The notes under the pieces are model-generated. The model was not told the DNA's origin and made no database searches. It saw nothing but the letters and a program-made list of their open reading frames with translations. Of a stretch of 64,000 bases of DNA, positions 1 through 11,835 are shown piece after piece; position 1 is the stretch's first letter; the number at the start of each line of letters is the position of its first letter. This DNA comes from Lucinisca nassula (taxonomy: Eukaryota; Mollusca; Bivalvia; Lucinida; Lucinidae): NCBI GenBank assembly GCA_963580285.1, contig OY757019.1, forward strand, positions 64,314,587-64,378,586, written 5' to 3'. The translations under genes and the position numbers were made by a program.

Positions 1-274
1 TACAAGTACTCCTGTGCGGTTGGTTTCAGATGGATGTTGGGGTGGGGGGATTGGGGTCTAGTTATCCTTTATAAATGGAACTGAGGACTTCAGCAAATGC
101 AAACAAATTTGATTTTTCTAGTCGATAAACCCCAGACAGTTTTTTGTGGTGCAGCTGCAATGATAATGTTTTGCTTTGATATGTTCTCTGGAAGTGATGT
201 GCTTTTCCAAACATGTATCCTCCATATGTGGAATGAACACCAGGAATTGGCAGCAACTACCACCAACGGTGACA
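1..274. other. No recognised feature
   Basis: No gene, splice-bounded exon or repeat boundary can be supported here. The short open frames on both strands lack recognisable domains. Confidence 0.5.
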
Positions 275-1110
275 AGGTGAGCTTTTGGGATCACTTTTTG
301 TCTGCGTACATGCGTAAACTTTTGCTTCAAACGACATCTCCTCCTAAACCACTGATCGGATTTTGACCAAACCTCACAGGAATGATTCATAGGTAGGCTG
401 GTTTCAAAGTTGTTCAAATGGTTCCAGCCACAAGAGCTAAATATATATTTTTTTTGTACTGAAAACTTAAACCCAGGTCTTCGATATTTGGTATGAAGCT
501 TCATCTAGTGAACCTCTACCAAGATTGTTCAAATTATAGCCCTGGGACCAAAAATGCCCCCGCCCCGGGAGCCTTTGGTTTTACATAGGCTTATATAGGG
601 AAAATCTTTGTCTCTGAAACCGCTAGGTGCAGGTCTTTCATATTTGGTGTGAAGCTTCATCTAGTGGACCTCTATCAAGATTGTTAAAATGATTGCCCTA
701 GGGCCAAAAATGCCCCCACCCTCGGGCCCTTTGATTTATCATAGGCTTATATAGGGAAAAATATTTAAATTAAAAATCTTCTCTGAAACCACAAGGCCCA
801 GGTATTTGATATTTGGTATAAAGCTTCATCTACAGAACCTCTACCAAGATTGTTCAAGTTATAGCCCAGAGGCCAAAATTGTCCTCGCCCTGAGGCCTTT
901 TGGTTTTATGCAACAGTCATTTGTAACCACTGCCCCCATCCCACCTACAGGGATAGCGGGAAACAATAACTTTTCACTTTTCACAGCCCTACACGTACAC
1001 AGTGCATGGGGGGAGGGGACCTGTAGAAGGTCACAATACATGTAGTTCATTCCACTGGGGGTATATTTGCATAATATCAAAACCCCCACATTAACCCGGC
1101 ACTGCAGGGG
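275..1110 (+). repeat. Degenerate tandem-array element fragment
   Basis: Three diverged units of roughly 160 bp are visible; the shared phrase AAGCTTCATCTA recurs near 495, 652 and 821. The block opens with GGTGAGCTTTTGGGATCAC and CATCTCCTCCTA, phrases shared with the array element at 9.3 kb. I infer an old relative of that family. Neither end nor a target duplication is visible, and the open frames inside have no recognisable domain. Confidence 0.5.
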
Positions 1111-1826
1111 AACATTGGGGGTAACTATTCTCTTTCCCCTGCCTATCCCAGTAGGTGGTGGTGTGTGTGTGTGGGGGTGTTACAAATGACTAGGCTAGTG
1201 CATTATAAAGACTTATATAAGGAAAATCTCCTGTCTGGAGATCTTCTGCGTAAAAGGAGATCATAGGCAACGATAAAATGCCTTATAGATATGGGCAACT
1301 TAAAAAAAATGCAGCAAAAGTGTGACAATGGGGGTCAAATTTCAAACCAGATATATCATGATGGTTTTATCTTTTTTTTTGGACCATTGAACATCAAATG
1401 AAGTGTTTAAAAGGCAAAACCCATGAGTTTTTTTTTTAATTATTATTTTCACCATTTTTCATTACATTTTTTGCAATTCCTCAGTAATCATTAGACTTGA
1501 TACTTCACCAAGATTTGAAAGAAAATGTCATTTTTTTCTTCTGTAACTTTTAGTGGGTACACATATCCACCATTCTGGCCAATTTTTTCTCACTTAGTTC
1601 CACTTGAATATTTTTTTAGGGATTTTTTGCAATATTAGAGCCATATTTTTTCAAAACACACCTAATTAAGATTTTTCACAAGAAAAGTAGGCAAGATATT
1701 TAAGAAAAATCTTATTCTTAGCAATATTAGAGGCATTTCAAAAACAAATTTAAAATTTCATTTGATTGTGATAAATATTTATGATTTTAGGTGGCTTTCA
1801 AAAACATGTATATTTTCTATAAAAAT
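1111..1826. other. AT-rich stretch, nothing recognised
   Basis: T-rich and A-rich DNA with a short GT run near 1160. There is no exon, palindrome or repeat border that I can defend. It lies downstream of the minus-strand OTU-like gene. Confidence 0.5.
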
Positions 1827-2861
1827 GTTACACTTGTGACAGTTTCAGCACTGCTGTAGAATGCCTAAATTTTTCATTTCTGATCAAATACGTGTTACAT
1901 TTTACATATTTTGGTAATGAAAGGAAACAAAGATACGTCTCAGAAAGTAAGTCTCCAACTTCAACGGTACTTTTAAATAAAAAATTATAGAACAGACTAT
2001 CCCTATGTACAGAAGAAATATTTTTTTCCAGTATTTCACATAAAAAGTGTTTGAGTATATTATCTTACCAATATTTATCTATGTTATGACAATTTTGATA
2101 CAGTTTATTTGAAACTTAAAGTCTTGGGTACAATCTGCATTTAACAGGTACAAAATGTTACACTTGTGACACATTTCATCACTAAAGTTAAATGGCTACA
2201 ATTTTAATCTGAGGAAAAAAGCTGTGACATACATATTAATTTTTGGATTAAACAAAGACTAGAGAACATATGAACAAGTATTTAATGAACTTTTAACAGA
2301 ACTTGTAAACAAAACTTGTAAACAAACAATACTATAAAACTGTTGTCCTCTGCATATTGTATTTTTTTTCAGATATATCATTTTGAAACTATTGAAATAT
2401 TTTGTTTTACCATCATTTATCCTTTATACCATCATTTTATAAACAATTTGTATTAAGATCAAAGCTTTAGCTACATTCATGAGGCTTAATTCGAAAGTAA
2501 CTCAAAGCGTTACACTTGTGACAATGTTAGTTTCAAACTTTTTAAGTCTCAAGCTCAATTTCCTGGACAAAACAGGATGTCACTCATGTATATTTTGGCA
2601 AATAAGATGACTAGACTGGATAGTAAAATTAATTCTTCCACTTTAAAGTAACTTTGGAACAAGAAACAAATATAATAAAACAGTATAATCCAACATAGAC
2701 TAGATTGTTTTCACATTTCATTCTATTAGTGTTGAAATACATTATTGTGTCAATGTAAATCTGTTGTCTTATCATTTAAAATAGTTCATTTTGAGTTCAA
2801 AATATTAATACAAATCTGTAGTGTAAAAACTGAATGTCACTTGAATGTTACACTTGTGACA
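1827..2861. repeat. Four copies of a 15-bp box at ~340-bp spacing
   Basis: The box GTTACACTTGTGACA occurs exactly at 1827-1841, 2157-2171, 2509-2523 and 2847-2861, so the spacing is 330, 352 and 338 bp. The DNA between the boxes is AT-rich and only faintly similar from unit to unit, while all four boxes are identical. The box reads as two TGTNACA half-sites in tandem, each self-complementary, and contains ACA-CT-TGT. It may be an old tandem array whose core is under selection, or a cluster of protein-binding sites. No function is claimed. Confidence 0.6.
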
Positions 2862-2957
2862 AATTTAGCTTAAATACTGGTTTCATTTGATCTCCTGATC
2901 TTAATGTTTTAAAATATGATTAACATAGTCTCTGAAGTGTACACTGAATTCTTTTGA

Positions 2958-3023
2958 CTTAACTAATCATAATTGCTCTTTTGAAGGCCTCTTAACTAAT
3001 CATAATTGCTCTTTTGAAGGCCT
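2958..3023. repeat. Exact 33-bp tandem duplication
   Basis: The 33-bp unit at 2958-2990 is repeated exactly at 2991-3023 (it starts CTTAACTAATCATAATTGC). Two identical adjacent copies indicate a recent local duplication. It lies just downstream of the minus-strand OTU-like gene. Confidence 0.9.
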
Positions 3024-3190
3024 CATTATCAAGATTTATTAATCAGTGACCCATGTAGGGTTATATGAAGCAAAGGCCAATATAATATATACATTTTGTT
3101 ACACATCAATAAATCTTGATACTGACACCTTCAAGCAAGTTTTGTTAAATCAATCCTTTTGGAATATCTGTCTCAGTACTCTTCATTTTT

Positions 3191-4340
3191 CTACAGATTA
3201 TTTCTTGATTGTTGAATCTCATGAGGTATAAATTTGAGCTTGATTCCTCGCACAGGGAGTACACTCGGCGGTGAAAGCCTCTGTATTACGCGTATATCGG
3301 AATGTGGGTTGGTGCAGACATCATTTTGGCTCGGCCAGGTATAGACAGTGGGTGAAACTTCTTTCATAAACCGTAGTGTGACTTCACTGTCAAACTTCAA
3401 CACCTATACAATAAAAAGTATCAATAGAGTTTGATAAAGAAATAGTGTCTTATTAAAATGCATCAACAAGTAGGCTGGTATAGACTATAATTTGATTATT
3501 AATAATTGAAGCTGGTGTGTGAAAGTGAAAATATAGTAGTAAGGGAAAATACGTTTTTAATTGAAAGGTATTTTAGAATGCATTTTTTTATATTCTATTA
3601 ATACTGGTAAAATATTTCACCATACCTTTGCTATGAACATCTTGAGGACTGTTGACCTGGTCTTGCTGGACAGTCGTACATCTACAAAGTCCTCCTCCTT
3701 ATAGCTGAAATGTTGAATAATAAGCTGTAAAAGCAACTGATATACATGTAGATTGTTCCTGCATGCATGTAGCCTTTAGCTTATAAATGCTTTAACACTA
3801 CTTATTTTGCATTGCTTGCTTTAGTAACACACACTGTTTACAAACTCTGTCTTTTATAGCACTGCTTGCTTTCTATATATGCACCCTTTGGTTATTAATC
3901 ACCCTCTGCTTAGTGCTAGCTGGCATTAGTAACACAAAGTAAGGTGAGTGGTTTGACTGATGCACTACCATATTAACCATTTAACCAGGCTCTGCAAGCA
4001 TCATGCAACCTGGGGGTTCCGGCTAGTATAGAAATACTAGTTTGTATTAACTCCTCTATTTAGCGCTAACATTCCATTTACTCACCGTTGAGCTAGGCTA
4101 ACATAGTGGTGAAGGTCAGGTAGGTATCCCAGGCGAAGAAGACCATAATGACCAGGCTCAGAAGGTGCTATCAGAAGATCGGGCTCCTCAGCATGAGTGA
4201 TGTGTAGCTTCACTTGTAGCATGTTTGCAAGGGATTGTATGCAAACATGGTCCGCATAGGTACCGTCTTAAATGGGCTATTTTTTCGACATAGCTGGTGA
4301 ATAGTTCAGTCAGAAATTGCTCCATTTCTGATTGCTTTGA
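3191..4340 (-). CDS. OTU-like protein, C-terminal three exons (one base out of frame)
   Basis: Three minus-strand exons are bounded by clean splice sites: 4340-4086 (acceptor TTTTTTCAG, donor GTGAGT), 3704-3626 (acceptor CATTTCAG, donor GTATGG) and 3403-3191 (acceptor TTGTATAG, ending in a stop). Phases match at both junctions: the first exon ends two bases into a codon and the second supplies one, then the third starts in phase 0. The first exon reads GTYADHVCIQSLANML and then LHHYVSL, which fits the C-terminal half of an OTU cysteine-protease fold with its catalytic His. The later exons read KVLKFDSEVTLRFMKEV, YTWPSQND and RLSPP, a small domain I have seen next to OTU domains in molluscan genes. 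The exon carrying the catalytic Cys was not found. One extra base near 4265 breaks frame between AHLR and GTYAD, so this is either a pseudogene or a sequence error. OTU proteins remove ubiquitin, and some invertebrate transposons also encode them, so host status is inferred. Confidence 0.65.
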
Positions 4341-6321
4341 CTGAAAAAATACAATCTACTATCTGCCATATGATTTTAGGCCTACTGCTCATTTGTATTG
4401 GTTGCCATGGAAACCAAAATGAAAAAACAAAAAAAAAAATAATAATAATTAAAAAATCATCTCCTCAGAAACTGTGTATGCTCTATGAGGCTGAGAGTTT
4501 ATGAGTTATTTTAAACAGTTTTAGATGTACAGGACTTCACACTTGTAAATAGCTACTGTTCAAGTATACTCCAGATAGTGGTAGTTGTAGACATAGAAAG
4601 TTACAGCTGGATTCCAAAACATTGCAGCACATTTTAGTCAAGTAGTGCAAGCGGACAAGAAACCAAAAATGGGGAAAAAGAACTATATGTCAACTCACTG
4701 TCTGAAATATATTTCAGTGTCTCCTCGGTCATGGAAAAAAAAAATAATTGTTAGTTATGGTCATGGGAAAACAGTTGTTATCGCACTGACTTCAGCTGTT
4801 AAATATTTCATGCCCTCCATCTCGACGAAAATTTTCCGCGCGTTTCTGTTTGCCCACGCTCTAAAGCGTCTCCAAAGTATGCTGCAAATGGTAAATACCG
4901 TTTGCAGCCAGTGGTTCCCGTGGTAAGCGAACAGACCCAGTGATGCCCTCTGAACAACTTTGCTAGTCGAATGGTGCTATTGGTACTCAAGATAAAACAT
5001 TTGGTTATTTGACACATACTACTTTAAGTTGCATCACTTGTAAAAGACAAGGCAATGTGCAAATAATTTTCGTCATAACTAAGTATTCGGCAGTTGACTT
5101 GAGGTTTCCAACTTTTGCATATCAATTATATACAGACATTTTGGTTTAAATATCCATCAGCTTCCTTGTGTAGTTTGCTATGCTCGTTTATAGGTAACAC
5201 CTATTTTTTTCATATTATAGAGAAAACTGGGGTTAACGTGGGTATACATTATTCTTCTTATTACTTCTCCAAAACATTGGTTGTGGGAACTCGTTAGAAC
5301 CGCCTCAATGAGGCGGTTCTAACGAGCACCAACAACATATGTTTGCGGTATAAATAAGAAAAAAAATCACGGATTTTAATCTGAAATGTAGCCATTTTGG
5401 AGATATACAAATGCAATGTGTCGCACGGGTATGTTATCATAATTGCAAAACATTCTGTATCATAACATAGGAGCATTTGAAAACTTAGCCTAAACCCGGC
5501 TACACTTTGATTTCTTTGGCCAATTCGTGTTATCGCTGCTCGCTATCTTGATATATAACGCTTCAACTTCCTATGTATCAAATTCATACTGGCTTCAGTG
5601 GGTGAGATGGCCACTTTTAAAGACTTTCTGGTCGCAAACTTCTAACTCAGGGACTTGAGCCACGTGCATTGTAAAAAAAAAAAAAAAACGACAGAAATTC
5701 ATACAGTGCAAATATTATTTGGCTAAATACCTAACAGATTTGACGAAGACTTACCAAGTTTATCAACGGTAGTGTAAATAATTCCAACAGATTTTGTGCA
5801 TTTGAATCAAAATGTAGTATTTGCATAGCTGAGGCTGAAAATGTGTTCGGCATAAATGATACAAAATGTCTTTAGCATCACCAACTAACGCTGGTTGACT
5901 GATTTCTCGATATTAATTCTACATAATACAGGGCTTTCAATTTTAGTTCGCAGCCTCTGCGTTGTAATCGGTAACGAAGCTACGTGCGTTGTATCGAAAT
6001 ATCAATATTTTTCTTTTTCGCAAAAGGCGTGACGAAAGTTGCATATTTGCTTTTGGATTTCATTATCGTTATTCACAATTTATCGGCCAGAACACTAGCC
6101 AAAAACGTGAAGTTACATAGGACGACCGGACCAAAGTGAAAATACAGGTGAATCTGTGTTGAATGCCAAATTTCTTTTGGGATATATTTTTCCATATTCC
6201 GTTTTTCAAACTTTTTCTTGCAACAGACGAAGCCGTACATTAATAAAGTGGTCCGTAAGGCAGATGTCAGTATTGGGCAACGCTATACAACAGTTAGATT
6301 AACGTAAAAGCAGTTTCTTAC
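4341..6321. other. Probable intron and unassigned DNA
   Basis: If the ATG exon at 6348 belongs to the OTU-like gene, this stretch is its first introns. A possible exon on the minus strand lies at about 5834-5755 (acceptor TTTTCAG, donor GTAAGT, open in one frame), but its phase does not follow from the 6348 exon, so it is not called. A perfect hairpin sits at 5290-5326. Nothing else is recognisable. Confidence 0.35.
5290..5326. repeat. Perfect 17-bp-arm hairpin of a MITE family
   Basis: CTCGTTAGAACCGCCTC is followed by AAT and then its exact reverse complement. The same core, with changes, recurs at 14630-14662, 32766-32799, 61421-61455 and 63679-63711. This is the best-preserved copy and belongs to a dispersed non-autonomous family (fullest copy at 63638-63826). 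Confidence 0.85.
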
Positions 6322-6348
6322 CTGCAGCGACGAACTGTCAGGCGCCAT
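6322..6348 (-). CDS. Possible first coding exon (9 codons)
   Basis: On the minus strand ATG GCG begins nine codons (MAPDSSSLQ) that end exactly at a consensus donor, CAG|GTAAGA. The bases before the ATG are AAAA, compatible with eukaryotic start context. It lies 2 kb upstream of the OTU-like exons on the same strand and could be their first exon. It ends in phase 0 and the exon starting at 4340 also starts in phase 0, so direct splicing is possible, but the OTU catalytic Cys region would then be missing. The evidence is a short match, so chance is possible. Confidence 0.35.
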
Positions 6349-7084
6349 TTTTCATCGAAGCCTATGCGTCCAAAATACGAAGCCTATGCGACCGCTACGC
6401 AGCCTGTGCGTATGTATTAACCAGTGTGTTTCTATATGATCACACAGAAGCTGACTGAAAACTTTCTTCATCGCATAATTAGTTGTCTCTGTAAGGGCCA
6501 TTTCTGACTATAGTTCTAAATCTTACAACTAATAAAGATAAAAGTAGGGGTTCTTTAAAGTTATATTAATTAGTTAAGGTTAATAACATTTTATTAAGAT
6601 TAAATAAGTCTCCTAGCATTTGAAATCTAGCATTTATTTTAAATGCGTGTTAGAGTCTTTTGTAATAGGGGGAGAGTGCTGTGCCGGTAGATCCACCTTC
6701 GACCCTAGGAGTCCGGAAAAGGAGAGATATGACAACAACAAGACGTCGGTATAATCCGTAACCCATCGGGACACGTGACCAACTTTTCCACGAGATTCTT
6801 GGGCCTATCTGCTGGGTGGACAACGCATTAGACGACTACGACTACAAGTGGCAACACCTACCCTTACAGAGCACAGCTTACGTGACCTGATATTCAGGTG
6901 AGTTTACCGCACATCAAGATCTTAAAATTTAGACAAGTAGTTCTGCAAATTCCAATATATGATATGTTTGCAGATGTCTATAGACCGGTGGTATTATGAG
7001 ACGCCATTCGATGTTTCAAATTTTTGAAAGAAATTATTTACGTTTTCTAAACCAAACATTGAAATTCAAGTTTTAACAATGCTA
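6349..7084. other. No supported gene; short local repeats
   Basis: GAAGCCTATGCG and variants recur at 6357-6410. A good donor-like GTGAGT occurs after TATTCAG near 6898 on the plus strand, but no upstream frame is convincing. Nothing else is recognised. Confidence 0.4.
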
Positions 7085-7335
7085 CTGTCCATAAGTAACA
7101 GCTTTTATCTGGTCGGTTGTGAATACCTCTCCCAAAAGATACTCTATGGGAAAGAGATCGGAGGAGAAAGGCTGGCTAGTCCAGTGCCATGGCTTGAAGA
7201 AAAGTTTGTGTAAGAACAGCACTATGAGCCCGCGCGTAATCCTGCTGGATAAGATATCCCGGATTATGAGCGTAAACAAATAAATGGAACCATGTAAGGC
7301 CGAAGCACTTGATTGATGTAACGTCTCGCTGTTCA
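7085..7335 (-). pseudogene. Tc1/mariner transposase remnant (DDE core)
   Basis: Three short minus-strand stretches in different frames match the catalytic core of Tc1-family transposases in order: RYINQVLRPYMVPF (from about 7323), then QQDYARAHSA carrying the second catalytic Asp, then SSDLFPIEYL carrying the third acidic residue, in the usual PDLxPIE context. Tc1 transposases cut and paste elements at TA sites. At least two frameshifts and a stop separate the pieces, and neither the helix-turn-helix N terminus nor terminal inverted repeats were seen, so this is a dead, truncated copy. Confidence 0.75.
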
Positions 7336-8394
7336 GTTCACGTCTCAGCCATGCTCTTGAATGTTATTAATGACACTAAGCTGCGTACGCTAACTGCATG
7401 CAATACCACGCCACACAATTACGCTTGTTCCATCCGATATGTCACACTTTATTACGCACGCGTCGCCTCGGCATACCATACACCTATTCTCGAAACACCC
7501 GGAAACGACAATCGACGTGATTCACTTGTCACTGAAACGCATATCACGTCAGTCGCTTACACGCCAATTTATTTATTTCATGCACCAGTGTAAGTGTTCC
7601 GTACTGTGTCGACGCGTTAACTTTGTTCACGACAGGGACGTCTAGCTATCAAACATGCATCGCATAAGGTCGGCGAACAGTGTCAGTGCTTATTAGTCGG
7701 TAGTTGAGACCTCTTGTTTATCTACAGGTACAGTCTAGCAGCTGCCGGCGGAAATCTGTTTCGCATATGCGTCTGACGGATGAATCGATCTTGACGTACT
7801 GACGTCGGTCTTCTGCTACGTCGACGTCCACAGGCGTCTTCTGTATATAGTAAGATGTCGCTCCAACAGACGATAGATCACACACATGTGACACCCAAAA
7901 GCAGAGTCATCGTCGTCCGTTTTCCGATTAAGGGGCACGCTTACGATCCTTTAATGAAAAATGTTGCAATACGCTCTCAATGCTTTTTCAGAACAAATTT
8001 CAGTTTCTTCTTTTCTATAGGCGCGACCTTACAATACATATCAAAAGTTTGATCCTAAACATGTGGTTTCTATCCGTACTGGTGTGAAGGTGGTGCACAG
8101 GATCGACGTGGCCGGACTGGTAACCAGACGTCACGGTTGACTAATTTAACCTTTATGGTGCCTAAGCATGTTGTAACCATGCAATTGTTTGGTTTCAGAA
8201 TCAAAGCACTGAGAGTGTTTGTGAGGATGTAGGTTGGGGTAATAGCCATGGGCTGAGATTTAAACTGTTTCATTTAACTCTGAAATTCCAAACAAAGAGT
8301 GAAGATTTTGATAAGAAGTCACGTTCTGCGCTGTCCGATCTTGGTCTACACTATTTGCCGCACTCACCCTTTGATTCCAGGATAACCATCTTCA
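7336..8394. other. No recognised feature
   Basis: Mixed-composition DNA. Open frames of up to 94 codons (for example 7309-7593) show no recognisable domain. It may include more of the decayed Tc1 element and promoter-like DNA, but neither is supported. Confidence 0.4.
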
Positions 8395-8695
8395 GTCTTA
8401 TGCGGCCCCGCCCATCGGGGCTTGAAGAAATAGATGGGCTGCATGATGCTTCCACGCAGAGCTGATACCGACCACACGCGAGTACTGGTATACCGCTTAG
8501 AGGATCTAAGCCTTCCCAGGCAAAGCGGTGCGAGTCCGACCGTCCATGCTTATAAACCCTATTGGTTTCAGTGGGTGACAGGGCTAAGGGTGTCATTTCA
8601 TCTCAATGTCGGTTAAAAGTCCCACAAAATTTGAAGCAACGTCTCCAAAATGACCTTCACAGTGTTGACGGGGACGTTAAACCTCAAATCAAACA
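8395..8695 (+). mobile_element. SINE-like element with GACGTTAAA 3' end
   Basis: The unit runs from CCCCGCCCATCGGGGCTTGAAG through a body containing CTTATAAACCCTATTGGTTTC to the tail GGGGACGTTAAACCTCAAAT. Related pieces occur at 10950, 13955 (minus), 31372, 32110 (minus), 35377 (minus), 41645 (minus), 45390 (minus) and 46920 (minus). The GACGTTAAA ending is typical of molluscan SINEs. No pol III boxes are obvious in this copy; a related element at 60.2-60.5 kb does have them. Open frames across it are not genes. Confidence 0.6.
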
Positions 8696-9109
8696 ACCGA
8701 AATACTCAGTCTTTTGGAATCCAATGTGTGCGGCTATTTCCACAAGAAAAAAGGTTATTCTGATCAGTCAGTGATAATCACGTAGACGTTAGCACTGGAG
8801 CGCTTTTCTTATTAGCAACTTCAGGTCGAATGCCAAACAATCAACCCAAGCATATCCGGGTCGTTTTCAGTGTTGGGTACATGTAAGTGCTATCTGTAAA
8901 ATTTGCACTTGAATCAAATGTTGGATCTGGCAAACAATATAGACTCGGATAAAACGCCACAGAACACGATGTAGATCTTGTTCTACACTTTTTTGCATTA
9001 TTTTATACTAACATATTAAGTTTAAACGAATCATTCCAAATCCCCGTTCGTAACCAGCCTGCACTCAGAGACAATCGGTATGGGTGTTCTCAGTGTTTTG
9101 ATTGTGCGT
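8696..9109. other. No recognised feature
   Basis: Spacer between a SINE-like element and duplication copy A. I see no exon or repeat border. Confidence 0.4.
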
Positions 9110-10949
9110 GCCATTTGTAATGAGTTTGAGACACGGACTATGTAATCATGAAACTTGACTTTTCAGTGATGTAAGCGAATTGTCAGTTACAGGAGTTCGC
9201 GTTATTGATAAAATTAAAACACTTTTTTAACAATTTTAATTTGCTACTACATTCAATTATATATTTAAAATCTGATTTTTTGCCATTCGAATTCTATTTT
9301 TGATACATTCTGGATTTTTAATAACGAACTATGTTTTTAGCTATTGGGATCGCTTTTTGTCCGTCGTCCGTCCGTCCGTCCGTCCGTCCGTCTTTCCGTC
9401 AACAATTTCTTTAAATGACATCTCCTCCTAGGCAAATGGCCGGATTTCAAAATCATTTCACAGAAATGTTCCTTGGGTGACCCTCTACGAAACATTGCTA
9501 AAATGGTTCCGCTCTGCTGAACAAAATGGCCACCACATCTAAAAATAGAAAAACCTTAAAACGACATCTCCTCCAAGGTCAATGTCCCGATTTCAAAATA
9601 ATTTCACAGAAATGTTCCTTGGGTGACCCTCTACCAAAATTGCTAAAATGGTTCCTCTCTGCTGAACAAAATGGCCGCCACATCTAAAAATGGAAAAACC
9701 TTAAATTGAAATCTTCTCCTAGGCAAATGGCCGGATTTCAATATCATTTCACAGAAATGTTCCTCTGGTGACCCTCTACCAAAATTGCTAAAATGGTTCT
9801 GCTCCGCTTAACAAAATGGCTGCCAGAGCTAAAAATAGAAAAACCTTTAAACGACATCTCCTCCTAGGCTAATGTCCCAATTTCAAAATAATTTCACAGA
9901 AATGTTCCTTGGGTGACCCTCTACCAAAATTGCTAAAATGGTTGCGCTCTGCTGAACAAAATGGCCGCCACATCATAAAATAGAAAAACCTTAAAACGAT
10001 ATCTCCTCCATAGCCACTGGCCGGATTGCAAAATCATTTCACAGAAATGTTCCTCGGGTGACCCTCTACCAAAATTACTTAAATGGTTCTGCATGGCTGA
10101 ACAAAATGGCCGCCTGAGCTAAAAATAGAAAAAAAAACATTTAAATCACATCTCCTCCTAGGCCAATGGCCCGATTTCAAAATAATTTCTACGAGAGGGT
10201 CCTTGTCTGACCCTCTACCTAAATTGCTAAAACGGTTTCGTTTTGCTGAACAAAATGGCTGCCAGAGTTAAAAATAGAAAAAACTTTTAAACGACATCTC
10301 CTCCTAGGCCAATGTCCCGATTTCACAATAATTTCACGGAAATGTTCCTTGGATGACCCCACTACCAAAATTGGTAAAATGTTTTTGCTCTGCTAAACAA
10401 GATGGCCACCAGATATAGAAATAGAAGAACCTTTAAAAGATATCTGCTCTTAAGCCAATGGCCTGATTTCAAAATCATTTGACAGGAATGTTCCTCGGGT
10501 GACCCTCTACCAAAATTGCTAAAATGGTTCTACTCCGCTGAACAAAATGGCCACCAGAGCAAAAAAAAAAGAAAACCTTTAAACAACATCTCCTTCTAGG
10601 CCAATGGCCTGATTTCGAAATAATTTCACAGAGACAGTCTTTGGCTGACCCTCTACCAAAATTGCTTAAACAGTTCTGCTTCGCTGAACAAAATGGCTGC
10701 CATACTTTTGCAGAAATGTTCCTAGGGTGGCCCTCATCCAAACTTGGGAAAATGGTTTTATTCCAATGAACAAAATGGCCACCAGAGTGAAAAATAGAAA
10801 AGACCTGCAGATGACAGCTTCTCCTAGGCCAGTGGCTAGATTTCGAAATAATTTTACTGAAATGTTCCTTGGGTGACCTTTTACCAAAGCTGCTAAAATG
10901 GTTTCCCTTGCTGAACACAATGGCTGTTGGATATTATTATTTTAGGTCT

Positions 10950-11140
10950 AGCCTGCCCAGGCAAGGTGGTGCAATTTGGACCATCTATGCACATGAACTA
11001 TATTGGTTTCTTTTGGTGGCAGGGCTTGAGATGTCTTCTCAGTGTTGGGTAAAATTCCAACAAAATTGGATACAACATCTTCAAAATGACCTAAATACTG
11101 TTGACTGAGACGTATAATCTCAATTTAAACAAAAAGGGCA
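10950..11140 (+). mobile_element. Diverged SINE-like copy nested in the array element
   Basis: It matches the body and 3' end of the 8395-8695 element (GCCTGCCCAGGCAAGGTGG, TATTGGTTTC, CAAAATGACCT, GACGTATAATCTCAA) with many changes. It lies in the 2.1 kb (10950-13050) that interrupts the tandem array. Confidence 0.5.
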
Positions 11141-11835
11141 TAAGAGGACCAGTCTGATCTGGATCCACACTGTTTGCAATAATGACTTTAAAGTAACCAG
11201 CCAACACAAAGCAGAAGATAATTCTGAAGGGTTAAACAGAAACATCTTAATCACTCTTTGAAATTGTACATTTATATAAAAACAACAAGGTTTTAGACCT
11301 GTCAAAATATCAACAGGCAGTTGAAGATAAGACTATTATACATATATAGCTCTGTCACTGCTTGCATAATATGGTATGAATCAGTAGGACTCAAAACAAA
11401 CTGTGAAGTGACTAATATTGTTATGCCAGAAGGTATACATATTAAATTGTGCAGTGACTCTGGCTCCCATTGTATAATAGAAATCACTTAGAGGTTAGGA
11501 CCCAGGTGTTTGACCTTGTTATAAACAGAGCTGCAAACATGGGCTAGTTAACTACTAGGCTCTTGAAAATAATATAGGTGGCTTAAGGATCTGTGCTGCA
11601 GTATACAGAATCAGCACCAAAAACTGTTTATTTTTGATTGAGTGATGTAGATAAGGGGGGGGGGTATAGGTTGATAGTTAAAGGATAATTTTCCTTATCA
11701 ATAAAACATGTTGTGGGTATTTATTAGAACCACCTTGCTCTTAATGAATATATACACACCATACATTTTTATCAAAAATAAGGGAGACTTTAGCTAATGT
11801 ACCACTAAATACCCACCATATCTACAGCTCTAGGA

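Noticed and set aside
5755..5834. Internal exon of the OTU-like gene on the minus strand
   Set aside because: Splice sites are good and one frame is open, but its start phase does not fit the 6348 exon and the product shows no OTU motif.
10475..10918. 147-codon open frame on the minus strand
   Set aside because: It lies wholly in the 147-bp tandem array of element 1 and its translation repeats with the array; no domain.
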